From an uncultured Ilumatobacter sp. (GTDB lineage Bacteria; Actinomycetota; Acidimicrobiia; Acidimicrobiales; Ilumatobacteraceae), in NCBI GenBank assembly GCA_905480335.1, contig CAJQPY010000003.1, positions 97,457-161,456 of the forward strand: a DNA stretch of 64,000 nt, read 5' to 3'. Below the pieces are notes generated by a model that worked only from the letters and a program-made list of their open reading frames with translations, was not told the DNA's origin and did no database searches. The position numbers were made by a program, and so were the translations under genes. Position 1 is the first letter of the stretch, and each line of letters begins with the position of its first letter. This document shows positions 51,850 through 61,381 of this stretch, in pieces.

Positions 51850-52923
51850 TCAGATCGGAGCGCCCATTGAACGGAGCGCCTTTTGGACCTCGATCGCGAT
51901 ATCGATAGCGAGGATCTCAGCGCCGTTCTGGTTCAGGTGAAACCCGTCATCGGCACGCACATCTTTACCTTCCTTGTCACGAGGATCGACGACGAACTCT
52001 GCCCAGCCACCGTCCCGCCCCGAGAAGCGGGCCCAGGTGTCGACGAACACGACATCGGGTCGAGCTGCTGCAGCTGCCTTGGCGGCTCGGTCCTGGATCG
52101 CCAGCTTTGCGGTGACGTCGGGATTGTCGTCGTTCGGGATCCCCACCCAAATCACATGCCGATCATTCTCCAGCAACAGGTCCATCACCTCGCCGGCCCG
52201 CCGCTCGTACTCATCCGACCATTCCGCCTCGTTGGCCAACGGATCACCGACAATGAACTCCAACTCGTCCTGCGGGAGCGACAGGCCCTGCGAATCGTTG
52301 CCCCCGAAAGTGACGACGACGATGTCAGGATCGACCTCAGGAATCTTTTGCTCGAGTTCGGTGGGCCAGTTGAAGAAGTCGGGGCGAGCGAGCCCGGACG
52401 AGACTTTGTAGTTGAGATCGGTCTCGGTGACCAGCGTTCCGTCGAGCAGTGTCTGAAGATACGGACCAAACGTGCCAGCATCAGAGTCGCCGACGATGTA
52501 GACCTTCGCCGGATTGTCAGACGTGGGCGGACCGGTCGAGTCCGAGTCGGCTTCGCCGCCGACCTCATCACTGTTCGTCGTCTCGACATCGCCCTCGGGC
52601 GTTGCGTCGCCCACGTCGAATGTCACGTTGTCGCCGAACCCGAGCTCGTCGCACAGCTCACGGTTGTCCGAATCGGCACAGTCGATCGCTGTGCTCTCCA
52701 CCTCCTCCACATTTGCCGCTCCGGTGGCACCCGAGGCGGAGACCGGCGAGGCGGACGGGCCATCAGCAACATCATCGTCGCTACCCAGAAATGCCCCGAC
52801 TGCGACCACGGCTGCGTATCCGATGATGCCGACGACAGCAAACACGCCCAACCGCCTTGCCCAGTAGTTGGGCGGGTTTGGGGGTGCCGAACGGCCGGCG
52901 GACGGTGGCGGTGAGGGTGCCAT
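51850..52923 (-). CDS. SGNH/GDSL hydrolase (DUF459-like), membrane-anchored
   Basis: 357 residues. A short Pro/Ser-rich cytoplasmic part, one membrane helix (LGVFAVVGIIGYAAVVAVGAFL), a long acidic low-complexity linker (about residues 60-130), then an SGNH hydrolase domain: VYIVGDSDAGTFGPYLQTLL (the Ser block reads GDSD), IVVVTFGGNDSQGL (Asn block) and the C-terminal DDGFHLNQNGAEILA with the Asp-x-x-His pair. This matches DUF459/OafA-like extracytoplasmic esterases or acyltransferases that modify surface polymers. An ATG at 52923 is preferred. Confidence 0.85.
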   Translation of the reverse strand: MAPSPPPSAGRSAPPNPPNYWARRLGVFAVVGIIGYAAVVAVGAFLGSDDDVADGPSASPVSASGATGAANVEEVESTAIDCADSDNRELCDELGFGDNVTFDVGDATPEGDVETTNSDEVGGEADSDSTGPPTSDNPAKVYIVGDSDAGTFGPYLQTLLDGTLVTETDLNYKVSSGLARPDFFNWPTELEQKIPEVDPDIVVVTFGGNDSQGLSLPQDELEFIVGDPLANEAEWSDEYERRAGEVMDLLLENDRHVIWVGIPNDDNPDVTAKLAIQDRAAKAAAAARPDVVFVDTWARFSGRDGGWAEFVVDPRDKEGKDVRADDGFHLNQNGAEILAIDIAIEVQKALRSMGAPI

Positions 52924-53066
52924 TCTTCCCCACAATATGGCGGAAAAGAGGCGCATAGACGGCAGCTCGACCGAGATTGCCTGCACGAAGGGCTGCCCGT
53001 TGGTATCTTTGTGCCTCTACGTGAACACTCGGGAAATCCCGGGGCACATCTCAGCAAGGGGAGAAC

Positions 53067-54197
53067 ATGATCAACAGCAAGAAGATGCTGGCGTTCGGTG
53101 CGGTAGCCGCACTCGGATTCGCGGCCTGTGGCAGCGATGACGACAGTGGGGACGAAACCGAAACCACCGAAGTCGCCACCACCGAAGCCGCCGAGGAGGA
53201 AGCCGAAGCTGCTTCAGATGGCGCACTGACGGCAGTCGGACTGACCTACGACATTGGTGGCCGTGGCGACCAGTCGTTTAACGACTCAGCCGCTGCGGGA
53301 ATTGAGCGTGCTGTCGCCGACCTCGGCATCAAGGCCAACGAACTCGTTCCCAACGAGGACGGATCCAACCGTGCTGAATTGCTGCAACTCCAGGCCGACG
53401 AAGCCGAACTTGTGATCGGCGTGGGCTTCCTGTTCGCCGATGACACTGTTGCCGCTGCGGGGAACAACCCCGACACGCTCTTTGCAGTCGTCGATGACGC
53501 GATGCTCGACTTTGAAGCCGAGGGTGGCCCTGCGCCGCGCTGCGAAAACTGCGTTGGACTGACCTTCGCCGAGGAGCAAGGATCATTCCTCGTCGGCGCG
53601 GCGGCCGCGCTCAAGAGTGAGACGGGCGTTATCGGTTTCATCGGCGGCGTTTCGGGCTTCGGTCTGATTGAGAAGTTTGAGGCCGGCTACCAGGCTGGCG
53701 CTCAGGCGGTCAACCCCGACATCGTGATCGAGAGCCAGTACATCACTGCAGCACCTGACTTCGACGGGTTCTTTGCGCCAGACCGCGCAAAGGAGATCGC
53801 TCTTACGATGTACGACGATGGCGCCGACATCGTCTATCACGCTGCAGGCGGCTCGGGTGCTGGCGTGTTCGAGGCAGCCAAGGAATTCTCGGAAGCAAAT
53901 GGCTCGAAGGTGTGGGGCATTGGCGTCGACTCCGACCAGTACAACACCGTTGACGCTGCGGTGCAGGAGTACGTGCTGACATCGATGCTCAAGCGTGTCG
54001 ACAATGCCGTCTACGAGATCACCAAGGCCGCCAACGATGGCGCTGCCGAAGTCGGCAACGTCGTTTACGACCTCTCGACTGATGGCGTGGGCTACTCCAC
54101 CTCGGGCGGGTACCTCGACGACATTGTCGATCAGCTCGAAGAATTCAAAGCGCAAATCCAGGATGGAACCATCACAGTTCCGACTGAGCCGTCCTGA
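53067..54197 (+). CDS. BMP family nucleoside-binding lipoprotein
   Basis: 376 residues: a lipoprotein signal (AVAALGFAACGSDD), an acidic Glu/Thr linker, then the BMP/PnrA substrate-binding fold with VGLTYDIGGRGDQSFNDSAAAGI, LLQLQADEAELVIGVGFLFAD, CVGLTFAEEQGSFLVGAAAAL, GVIGFIGGVSGFGLIEKFEAGYQAGAQAV and VYHAAGGSGAGVFEAA. It delivers purine or other nucleosides to the ABC transporter encoded immediately downstream. A hairpin terminator between them would allow a higher level of the binding protein. Confidence 0.93.
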   Translation: MINSKKMLAFGAVAALGFAACGSDDDSGDETETTEVATTEAAEEEAEAASDGALTAVGLTYDIGGRGDQSFNDSAAAGIERAVADLGIKANELVPNEDGSNRAELLQLQADEAELVIGVGFLFADDTVAAAGNNPDTLFAVVDDAMLDFEAEGGPAPRCENCVGLTFAEEQGSFLVGAAAALKSETGVIGFIGGVSGFGLIEKFEAGYQAGAQAVNPDIVIESQYITAAPDFDGFFAPDRAKEIALTMYDDGADIVYHAAGGSGAGVFEAAKEFSEANGSKVWGIGVDSDQYNTVDAAVQEYVLTSMLKRVDNAVYEITKAANDGAAEVGNVVYDLSTDGVGYSTSGGYLDDIVDQLEEFKAQIQDGTITVPTEPS

Positions 54198-54248
54198 TCA
54201 CAAGCTGACCGAATTCCGGCGACGCCGGACAAATCACTAACCTGCGCT

Positions 54249-54285
54249 GAGCGGGGCCGGTCTCCGGTCCCGCTCTTCGTTTTTT
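54249..54285 (+). terminator. Intrinsic terminator after the BMP gene
   Basis: Arms GAGCGGGGCCGG (54249-54260) and CCGGTCCCGCTC (54264-54275) pair over 12 bp with one G-T pair and a 3-base loop, followed by a T-run at 54280-54285. Partial read-through would supply the transporter genes. Confidence 0.85.
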
Positions 54286-54336
54286 CACCACGACATCTTT
54301 CACGGCTGGGTAGGCCCGCCGCCAGAAGGGACACCT

Positions 54337-55887
54337 GTGACCGCCGCAATAGAGTTGATCGGAATCACAAAGCGATTTCCCGGGGTAATCGCAAATGATG
54401 ATGTCAATCTCACTGTAAAGCGCGGCGAGATCCATGCGATCTGCGGCGAGAACGGGGCTGGTAAGTCGACCCTCATGAAGATTCTCTACGGCATGCAGGC
54501 ACCTGACAAAGGGCGCATGCTGATCGACGGTGAGGAAGTCAAACTTTCATCACCGGGCGATGCCATCGAGCGCGGGATCGGGATGGTGCACCAGCACTTC
54601 ATGCTCGCCGACCAACTCACAGTTCTCGAGAACGTAATCCTGGGTTCCGAGCCCACGTCACGTGGCTTTGTCGACTTCACAGCTGCCCGGACACACTTCG
54701 ATGAAGTCGGAGAGGCCTACGGGCTAACCATCGACCCCGATGATCTAGTCGAAACGCTTGAAGTGGGCGAGCGCCAACGAGTGGAGATCATCAAGGTGCT
54801 CTTTCGCGGCGCCGAGATCCTGATCCTTGACGAGCCAACTGCAGTGCTCGTTCCGCAGGAGGTCGAAGAGCTGTTTCGGAACATGCGCGGCCTGAGGGCC
54901 GACGGTGCGACGATCTTGTTCATCGATCACAAGCTCCAGGAAGTGCTCGAGATTGCCGACACGATCACCGTGCTGCGACAGGGGCGCACGGTTGCAACAG
55001 TTGACCCGAACGAGGTCAACGCCGGCGACCTGGCCGAGTTAATGGTCGGATCAGAACTGCCGACTCCGGCCACCGGTGCGTCCACTGTGACCGATGAGGT
55101 GGCGTTGCATGTCAAGGGCGTCACCGTTCTGGACGTCGATGACCGACCCGTCGTCGACGACGTCAGCCTCAAGATTCGCCGTGGGGAGATCGTCGGTATC
55201 GCAGGCGTTGAGGGAAATGGTCAGCACGAACTGGTATCGGCGATCATCGGAACGCTCGACCCGAGCGCTGGAGCCATCAGTTTGAACGGCGAGAACATCG
55301 CCCACTGGTCAGTGCGCGACCGCCGCGAAGCCGGGGTGGCCTACGTCCCCCAAGACCGCCAATCTGAGGGTCTACTCCTTACGGCACCATTGTGGGAGAA
55401 CGCCGCACTCGGCCATCAAACCCGTCCACCTTTTTCGAAAGGTGTCTGGGTGGATCGTGCCGGATCCAAGGAGCGCACCGAGGAGATTCGTTCGAGCTTC
55501 GACGTTCGCACACCAAACATTGACGTATCGGCCCACGCCCTTTCCGGCGGGAACCAGCAAAAGCTGATCCTTGGTCGCGAGGTCACCTCCGAACCCAAAT
55601 TGCTGATCGCCTCCCACCCAACACGTGGCATCGATGTCGGTGCGCAGGCCGCCGTTTGGGATCACCTGCGGCGATCAAGATCCGACGGGCTGGCGACACT
55701 GCTCATATCAGCCGACCTTGACGAACTGATCGGTCTGTCCGACACGATCGTCGTCATGTTTCGAGGCAAGCTCGTCGCCACGCTCGATCCCAATGATGTC
55801 ACTCCGAGAGATCTCGGCGCCTTCATGACCGGCGCTCATCTCGGAGACGAACACACACCCACAATCAATCAGGCGGTGCAACAATGA
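54337..55887 (+). CDS. Nucleoside ABC transporter ATP-binding protein
   Basis: 516 residues with two ABC ATPase domains, the form used by sugar and nucleoside importers. First Walker A: CGENGAGKSTLMKILYG; signature region VGERQRVEIIKVLFRGAEILILDEPTAVLVPQE. The second domain begins near residue 255: VGIAGVEGNGQHELVSAIIG replaces a consensus Walker A, with signature LSGGNQQKLILGREV and LLIASHPTRGIDVGAQ. So the second site is degenerate, as is typical. GTG start at 54337. It overlaps the following permease gene. Confidence 0.94.
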   Translation: MTAAIELIGITKRFPGVIANDDVNLTVKRGEIHAICGENGAGKSTLMKILYGMQAPDKGRMLIDGEEVKLSSPGDAIERGIGMVHQHFMLADQLTVLENVILGSEPTSRGFVDFTAARTHFDEVGEAYGLTIDPDDLVETLEVGERQRVEIIKVLFRGAEILILDEPTAVLVPQEVEELFRNMRGLRADGATILFIDHKLQEVLEIADTITVLRQGRTVATVDPNEVNAGDLAELMVGSELPTPATGASTVTDEVALHVKGVTVLDVDDRPVVDDVSLKIRRGEIVGIAGVEGNGQHELVSAIIGTLDPSAGAISLNGENIAHWSVRDRREAGVAYVPQDRQSEGLLLTAPLWENAALGHQTRPPFSKGVWVDRAGSKERTEEIRSSFDVRTPNIDVSAHALSGGNQQKLILGREVTSEPKLLIASHPTRGIDVGAQAAVWDHLRRSRSDGLATLLISADLDELIGLSDTIVVMFRGKLVATLDPNDVTPRDLGAFMTGAHLGDEHTPTINQAVQQ

Positions 55888-57020
55888 CGCACCCCACCAT
55901 TCGTCGAATCGTGCTCACGGTCGGCGCCCCGATCTCGGCTGTGTTTTTCGCTGTCCTCCTCTCGTCGCTCTTCCTGCTGATCTCCGGCAGCAGCCCATTT
56001 CAGGCATACATCGATATGATCGAGAACGCCAGTCGGCTCGAGACTTTCGTCGACATCTTGAACGAGGCGACGCCGCTCTACATCTCGGCAATCGCAGCCG
56101 CAATCGGATTCCGGATGAACCTGTTCAACATCGGGGTCGAAGGCCAGTACCTGCTCGCCGCATTCTTCGCCGCCGCAGTCGGCGGTTATTTTGCAGGACT
56201 TCCACCGGTTCTGCATGTAACACTGATCCTGATTGTGTCGGTCCTTGTCGGTGCCGCCTACGCAGGTCTCGCTGGCGCTCTCAAGGTGACGCGCGGCATC
56301 AACGAAGTGATCAGCACGATCATGCTGAACTTCATAGCTGTCGGCGGCATCATCGCCTGGCTCATTCGCGAATGGGCCGACGACACGGGTGCCACCAACT
56401 CCGGCACCACCCCGATAGACGAGTCGGGTCGGATGCCAAGTCTCAACGGGCTGCTTGAAGTCTTCACACGAGAGATCAGTAAGGGTCGCGAGCTGACCGG
56501 TGTCCTACTCATCGCGATTCTCGTGGGTATCACGTACCACTTATTCATCAACAGAACCCGCATCGGATTCGACTTCCGCGCCAGCGGCTACAACCCAATG
56601 GCCGCTCGCGCCGGCGGTATCCCCCCCAAGCGGATGGTGATGTATGCGATGCTGCTGTCCGGCGGAGTGGCGGGCCTAGTCGGAATGAGCGAGGTCCTCA
56701 GCCAGCGCTACAAGTACGACCAGAGTTTCATCCAGGGGCTCGGTTTCAATGGAATCGCCATCGCCCTTCTCGGGCGCAATAATCCAGTAGGCATTGCGAT
56801 CGGTGCGCTGCTGTTCGGGTTTCTAAATGCCTCGTCCGGAATCCTCCAAATCACGGGCTCCGCTACCCCCGAAATCGTTCAGATCATGAAAGGCATTATC
56901 GTGCTCAGCGCCGTGATCGCCTACGAGGCAGTTCGTCGAGTCAAGCTGCGCGACGAGGCACGCAGCGCCGCCGAGGCGACGGAGCGAATGTCGACCGAGC
57001 CAGAGGAGGCGCTGGCGTGA
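55884..57020 (+). CDS. Nucleoside ABC transporter permease 1
   Basis: 378-residue BPD_transp_2 membrane protein with about eight to ten helices, starting with VLTVGAPISAVFFAVLLSSLFLLISGS. NEATPLYISAIAAAIGFRMNLFNIGVEGQYLLAAFFAAAVGG and INEVISTIMLNFIAVGGIIAWLIREW are the typical family segments, and AARAGGIPPKRMVMYAMLLSGGVAGLVGMSEVL is the coupling region. It corresponds to NupB-type permeases. Start ATGA-overlaps the ATPase gene, and its stop overlaps the next permease. Confidence 0.93.
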   Translation: MTHPTIRRIVLTVGAPISAVFFAVLLSSLFLLISGSSPFQAYIDMIENASRLETFVDILNEATPLYISAIAAAIGFRMNLFNIGVEGQYLLAAFFAAAVGGYFAGLPPVLHVTLILIVSVLVGAAYAGLAGALKVTRGINEVISTIMLNFIAVGGIIAWLIREWADDTGATNSGTTPIDESGRMPSLNGLLEVFTREISKGRELTGVLLIAILVGITYHLFINRTRIGFDFRASGYNPMAARAGGIPPKRMVMYAMLLSGGVAGLVGMSEVLSQRYKYDQSFIQGLGFNGIAIALLGRNNPVGIAIGALLFGFLNASSGILQITGSATPEIVQIMKGIIVLSAVIAYEAVRRVKLRDEARSAAEATERMSTEPEEALA

Positions 57021-58402
57021 GTGACGAACCACGCCTGACGTCTTGGACAACTCTTCCGGACTCCGAAAGAGCACCGGCAGACAACATGAGCCCTGTTGAT
57101 CCGGTCGCACCCGATTTGAAGCCGACTCTCTTCGAGCGGTACGCAGCGCTTTCGGCTCCGGTTCGATGGATGACCTCGGCGGCAATCGGAATTTTCGTGC
57201 TTTCGCTGGTCCAGACGGTAGGTCGAGACGACACAACGGTACTGACCGAACCTGGCACTGCCGGTGCGATGCTCCGCTTCGCTGTGCCGATCCTTCTCGC
57301 CGGACTTGGCGGCCTTTTCTCCGAACGGGCCGGTGTGGTCAACATCGGCCTTGAGGGCATGATGATCCTCGGCACATGGTTTGGGGCTTGGGGAACGGTC
57401 AACTTCGGTTCTCCCTGGGCCGGTCTCGTTTGCGGTCTCGTCGGTGGCGCGCTGGGTGGACTCCTGCACGCCATTGCCACGGTGAGCTTTGGGGTTGATC
57501 ACATCATCTCCGGCGTTGCGATCAACATCTTGACCCCGGGTCTTGCTCGTTTTGCCTCCGACCGTCTCTCTGAGGCCGACCGAAACTCCTTCCCCACAAA
57601 ATGGGAGGGGGGGTCAATTACCCAGTCACCGCGCGCCGGCGGACTCCCCAAGATCAATGTTCCGTACCTGGCTGGAGGTAACGATACATACAACCTGCTC
57701 GGCGAAATCGATGACGCAAATATCTTCTTCGTGTCCGACGTGGCGGGCGTTCTAGAGGGCTTCATGACCCAACTGTCGCTGTTCACGGTGATTGCGTTCG
57801 CTCTCGTCCCGGTGAGCGCAGTCCTATTGTGGAAGACAAGAATGGGACTACGGATTCGGATCTGCGGCGAACGCCCCGAAGCTGGCGAAAGCCTCGGAGT
57901 GAACATCTATCTATACAAATACGTCGGTGTGATCATGAGCGGAGCGATGGCCGGGCTGGCCGGCGCATTCATTGTGATGGAGTTGTCCAACGTCTACCGC
58001 GAGGGTCAAACGCAGGGACGTGGCTTCATCGGTCTTGCCGCACTCATCTTCGGCAACTGGCGACCTGTTGGAATCATGCTCGGCTCTTTGCTTTTCGGCT
58101 ATCCATTCGTGCTGGCGCTCCGGGACGGAGACGGTGTTGGCACCCACGCCCTCCTGCTGGTTATCGCCATCGCACTCACGGCGGTTATGGCGTGGTCGAT
58201 CAGACAAGCAAATCGAACCGACGCGACTATTGCCGGCGGACTTGCCGCAACGGTGCTGCTCTGGTGGGCGATGACGGACGTCGCTCCGGATTGGCTTCCG
58301 AACACGATGCCGTACGCAACGGTACTGCTCGTCTTGGTCTTTATGAGCCAACGCCTTCGGATGCCAGCCGCGGACGGGCAGATCTACCGCAAGGGCGAGT
58401 GA
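57017..58402 (+). CDS. Nucleoside ABC transporter permease 2
   Basis: 461-residue permease, longer than usual because of about 60 hydrophilic residues at the N-terminus and an insert near residue 190 (ADRNSFPTKWEGGSITQSP). Family segments: VPILLAGLGGLFSERAGVVNIGLEGMMILGTWFGAWGTVNFGSPWAGL, VDHIISGVAINILTPGLARFASD, MGLRIRICGERPEAGESLGVNIYLYKYVGVIMSGAMAGLAGAF, RGFIGLAALIFGNWRPVGIMLGSLLFGYPFVLALR. GTG start overlapping permease 1. It is followed by adenosine deaminase three bases downstream. Confidence 0.93.
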   Translation: MSDEPRLTSWTTLPDSERAPADNMSPVDPVAPDLKPTLFERYAALSAPVRWMTSAAIGIFVLSLVQTVGRDDTTVLTEPGTAGAMLRFAVPILLAGLGGLFSERAGVVNIGLEGMMILGTWFGAWGTVNFGSPWAGLVCGLVGGALGGLLHAIATVSFGVDHIISGVAINILTPGLARFASDRLSEADRNSFPTKWEGGSITQSPRAGGLPKINVPYLAGGNDTYNLLGEIDDANIFFVSDVAGVLEGFMTQLSLFTVIAFALVPVSAVLLWKTRMGLRIRICGERPEAGESLGVNIYLYKYVGVIMSGAMAGLAGAFIVMELSNVYREGQTQGRGFIGLAALIFGNWRPVGIMLGSLLFGYPFVLALRDGDGVGTHALLLVIAIALTAVMAWSIRQANRTDATIAGGLAATVLLWWAMTDVAPDWLPNTMPYATVLLVLVFMSQRLRMPAADGQIYRKGE

Positions 58403-58404
58403 AC

Positions 58405-59463
58405 ATGGTGGCGGCCGATCGCGCCCTGGATCTCCCGAAGGTTCTGCTGCACGACCACCTCGACGGGGGCCTTCGTGTGTCGACGGTCATCGACCTTGCG
58501 GCCGAGATCGGCTGGAACCTTCCATCGACCGACCAGGACGATCTACAGGCGTGGTTCACCGCAGGCGCTGCAACTCGCAGCCTTGAAATGTACCTTGCGA
58601 CTTTCGAGCACACATGTGCTGTGATGCAACACGCCGAACACATCGAACGAGTTGCCGCCGAAGCCGCTGTCGACCTTGCAGCTGACGGCGTGGTGTACGC
58701 AGAAATTCGCTTCGCACCCGAACTGCACCAGCAGCACGGCCTCGAACTTGATGTAATTGTCGGCGCCGTGACATCGGGATTACGTCGGGGCGAAGCAGAG
58801 GCGACGTCACCAATCATCGTGAACGTGATTCTGTGCGCGATGCGAACCGAACACCGCTCGCTCGAAATCGCCCAACTTGTCGACCGACTTCGGGCATGGG
58901 ACGACAAGGTCGTCGCCTTTGACCTCGCCGGGGCCGAGACAGGGTTCCCGCCCTCTCTTCACGCTGACGCCCTCGCGTTCGCCCGGCGTTCACATCAGAA
59001 CATCACAATCCACTCCAGTGAACCGCCTGACCTCGAATTGATCTCCGATGCACTGCAACATGGCGCACATCGCATTGGTCACGGAGTACGCCTCCAACGC
59101 GATATCGACGTTGGACCTGACGGAGAGATGGTCCTCGGGCCGCTTGCACGCTACGTGCTTGATCATCAGGTTCATCTCGAGATGGCACCGACCTGCCACG
59201 TCCACGTCGGTGCGGTCGATAGCATCGAGGCTCACCCTCTCGCCCCGATGCTGCGAGCTGGCTTCAACGTCGGCATTAATACCGACAACCGGCTGATGAG
59301 TAACGTCACGCCATCGTCGGAGTTGACTGCCGTCGCCGCGGCACATCACCTGTCGCGAACAGAGATGGGGCGTCTGGCGACGAACGCGATGATGTCGGCA
59401 TTTTGTCCAATTGAGGAACGCCAACGGATCATCACCGAAGTGCTGCGCCCTGCGTACAACTAA
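58405..59463 (+). CDS. Adenosine deaminase, paralogue with altered active-site loop
   Basis: 352 residues of the metal-dependent adenosine/AMP deaminase family, last gene of the nucleoside transporter operon. The zinc motif is LLHDHLDGGLR, followed by VVYAEIRFAPELHQQHGLELDVIV, the loop IHSSEPPDLELI where canonical enzymes read HAGE-x-x-G, GAHRIGHGVRL, and VGINTDNRLMSNV. So the metal and catalytic His, Glu and Asp residues seem present but the HAGEA/G loop differs. Compared with the second deaminase at 62031 it is clearly divergent, so it may prefer another purine nucleoside or adenine derivative. Confidence 0.9.
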   Translation: MVAADRALDLPKVLLHDHLDGGLRVSTVIDLAAEIGWNLPSTDQDDLQAWFTAGAATRSLEMYLATFEHTCAVMQHAEHIERVAAEAAVDLAADGVVYAEIRFAPELHQQHGLELDVIVGAVTSGLRRGEAEATSPIIVNVILCAMRTEHRSLEIAQLVDRLRAWDDKVVAFDLAGAETGFPPSLHADALAFARRSHQNITIHSSEPPDLELISDALQHGAHRIGHGVRLQRDIDVGPDGEMVLGPLARYVLDHQVHLEMAPTCHVHVGAVDSIEAHPLAPMLRAGFNVGINTDNRLMSNVTPSSELTAVAAAHHLSRTEMGRLATNAMMSAFCPIEERQRIITEVLRPAYN

Positions 59464-59486
59464 CGAATTGAACGCCCGAACAGCGT

Positions 59487-59858
59487 TCAGCGGGTTAGCG
59501 TCGTTACCGCTTCGACTTCGATGCCACCGCGCGGACGCTGCGTCAAGGTGACCGTGACCCGTTCAGGCTGCGCAGTGGTCATCACTTCCGATGCGATCTC
59601 CGCCGACAATGCCTCAGCGAACACGGCACGATCTCGGAACCCCCACAGATACAGCTTCAGACTCTTCGACTCGATGCACCACCCGTTGGGCACGTACTCA
59701 ATCACCACACTCGAGAGGTCGGGCTGCTCGGTGACCGGACACATTGAGGCCAACTCATCGTTGGCGAGGGTCACGATCGAGATCCCTGCCGGCGCCGGAA
59801 ACACCTCAACGTGTTCGACCGCGTGGCGCACGGTGTTGCCGAGGATTGTCAGTTCCAT
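59487..59858 (-). CDS. queF: NADPH-dependent 7-cyano-7-deazaguanine reductase
   Basis: 123-residue unimodular QueF of the tunnelling fold. The catalytic Cys is in ELASMCPVTEQPDLSSVVIEY and the substrate Glu/Ser motif is ESKSLKLYLWGFRD (QueF signature E(S/L)K-S-x-K-x-Y). It reduces preQ0 to preQ1 in queuosine synthesis. No other queuosine genes are in the window, and no preQ1 leader is obvious. It is convergent to the adenosine deaminase gene. Confidence 0.92.
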   Translation of the reverse strand: MELTILGNTVRHAVEHVEVFPAPAGISIVTLANDELASMCPVTEQPDLSSVVIEYVPNGWCIESKSLKLYLWGFRDRAVFAEALSAEIASEVMTTAQPERVTVTLTQRPRGGIEVEAVTTLTR

Positions 59859-59984
59859 AAAGTCGAGGCTATCCAAAGCTGGCCCAACGATCAGCCGGGA
59901 CGCAACCCGTGCGCTTGGTCGGGCGCCACGATCGAACCCGCGCTAACATCTTACCTGTCGCTCTAATGCTCCGGGGAGAATTCC

Positions 59985-61349
59985 GTGCGTAAACCGATCG
60001 TTACTGTCGCCATCGCTGCTGCGATCGGCGTTGCCGCCTGCTCGGGCTCCAATTCGACCTCCCCGGAAATCGAGAGCACCAAAGCCGACGAAGTGGCTCC
60101 GGTCTCGGAACCAGCCGCGCCCGCCACCGATGCGGCCGTGGCGGGCGAGCCCGCTGTCGACGACACCACGACGACAATTGACCCCGCCGAGGCGCAAACG
60201 ATTGAGCAGATCAACGCCTACATCGACGAGGCTGCAGCATTCGATCAGGCCGCAGCCGACGCGCAGTTCCCGGAAGGGCTGACCTTTGCTGCGGGCGGGG
60301 CGCCGGGGTACTCCAGGTACGTGTTCCGAGAGAGCTCGGCCGGTGTCGTTCCAACGCTGGTAGAGGGCCCACTCGACGACACAGTCCGCTGTCAGTCGGT
60401 TGAACTCCCATGCTCCTATCTCGAGCTAAAGGAACTGCACGAATCCGGTGCCGGGATCCCCCTCGAGCTCGAAATGTCGGCCGACGAACTCGCAACTTTG
60501 GTCGGCCAACTCGACGAGCTCAGCGCATTCGCCGAAGAGCATCGGGACATCAATGTCGCCTGTGCGAACGGTTTCGTGAGCGATCGCATCCAGACAGCGA
60601 ACATGGGCACGCACCTCTACAAGGGCGAATTCATCGCCAACGGCTTCGATCCGGGCGAGCCGGAGATCCTGCTCTACGCGCTCGCCGATAACACTGTGCC
60701 GGATGGCGCTGTCGGACAATGTCGTGATGGCGCGTGGAGGGGCGAGCCGATGCAGCTGATTGGGACGTCGTTCATCATCCCACCGCAGGTCATCGGCAAC
60801 GAACACCCCGAAACCTTTGCTGGCCCGCTCGACAACTGGCACATCCACTACAACCTCTGTCGTGGTGCAAGCGAAGGACGGGATTCCTTTCTTCCGCTCA
60901 GCGAATGCCAGGCCGCAGGTGGCCGCTTCAGCGCGTCCCTGGGGTGGATGATCCATGCCTGGGTCGACCCTCAGCATGACAACCAACTTGGTGTCTTCTC
61001 AATGTGGAACCCGACAGTTGCTCCAATCTCTGACCCGAACGCGATCTTCGAGACCCGCGAGGTGCGCGGCAGCGACTTCCCTGACGGTGCCGAGCAGTCA
61101 CTGATCACCGATTTCGACTACACCGGCGAACTGTCGGTCAGCGTCGGCCAGTCGTTGTTCTTCAACAACGTCGACGCTGTTCCACACACGGTGAGCGCCG
61201 GCACATTCGACACGCCAATGTTCGACCAATTCGACTCGGGTCTGCTCGACCCAGGGACAAACTTCGAACTCTCATTCGACGAAGCCGGCGTCTACAGCCT
61301 GTTTTGCACCCTTCACCCCGACATGCAGGCCACCGTCACCGTCAAGTAA
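59985..61349 (+). CDS. Lipoprotein with a C-terminal cupredoxin domain
   Basis: 454 residues. A lipoprotein signal (VTVAIAAAIGVAACSGSN) and an acidic Ala/Thr linker precede a domain of about 270 residues with conserved His/Cys contexts (CANGFVSDRI, NMGTHLYKGEFI, DNWHIHYNLCRG, GWMIHAWVDPQHDNQLGVFSMW). The last 100 residues are plastocyanin-like: QSLFFNNVDAVPHTVSAG gives the first His ligand and YSLFCTLHPDMQATV gives the Cys, second His and Met of a type 1 copper site. The first domain is unknown to me but has the look of a metal-binding or redox module. A GTG start with GGGGAGA upstream is used. It is not evidently linked to the nucleoside genes around it. Confidence 0.82.
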   Translation: MRKPIVTVAIAAAIGVAACSGSNSTSPEIESTKADEVAPVSEPAAPATDAAVAGEPAVDDTTTTIDPAEAQTIEQINAYIDEAAAFDQAAADAQFPEGLTFAAGGAPGYSRYVFRESSAGVVPTLVEGPLDDTVRCQSVELPCSYLELKELHESGAGIPLELEMSADELATLVGQLDELSAFAEEHRDINVACANGFVSDRIQTANMGTHLYKGEFIANGFDPGEPEILLYALADNTVPDGAVGQCRDGAWRGEPMQLIGTSFIIPPQVIGNEHPETFAGPLDNWHIHYNLCRGASEGRDSFLPLSECQAAGGRFSASLGWMIHAWVDPQHDNQLGVFSMWNPTVAPISDPNAIFETREVRGSDFPDGAEQSLITDFDYTGELSVSVGQSLFFNNVDAVPHTVSAGTFDTPMFDQFDSGLLDPGTNFELSFDEAGVYSLFCTLHPDMQATVTVK

Positions 61350-61381
61350 CACGCAGAGGGCGACCGGTCAGGGCCGTTGCG

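Noticed and set aside
52924-53066. Purine riboswitch before the BMP nucleoside-binding gene
   Set aside because: The context made it plausible, but the conserved loop and junction sequence of purine riboswitches was not found.
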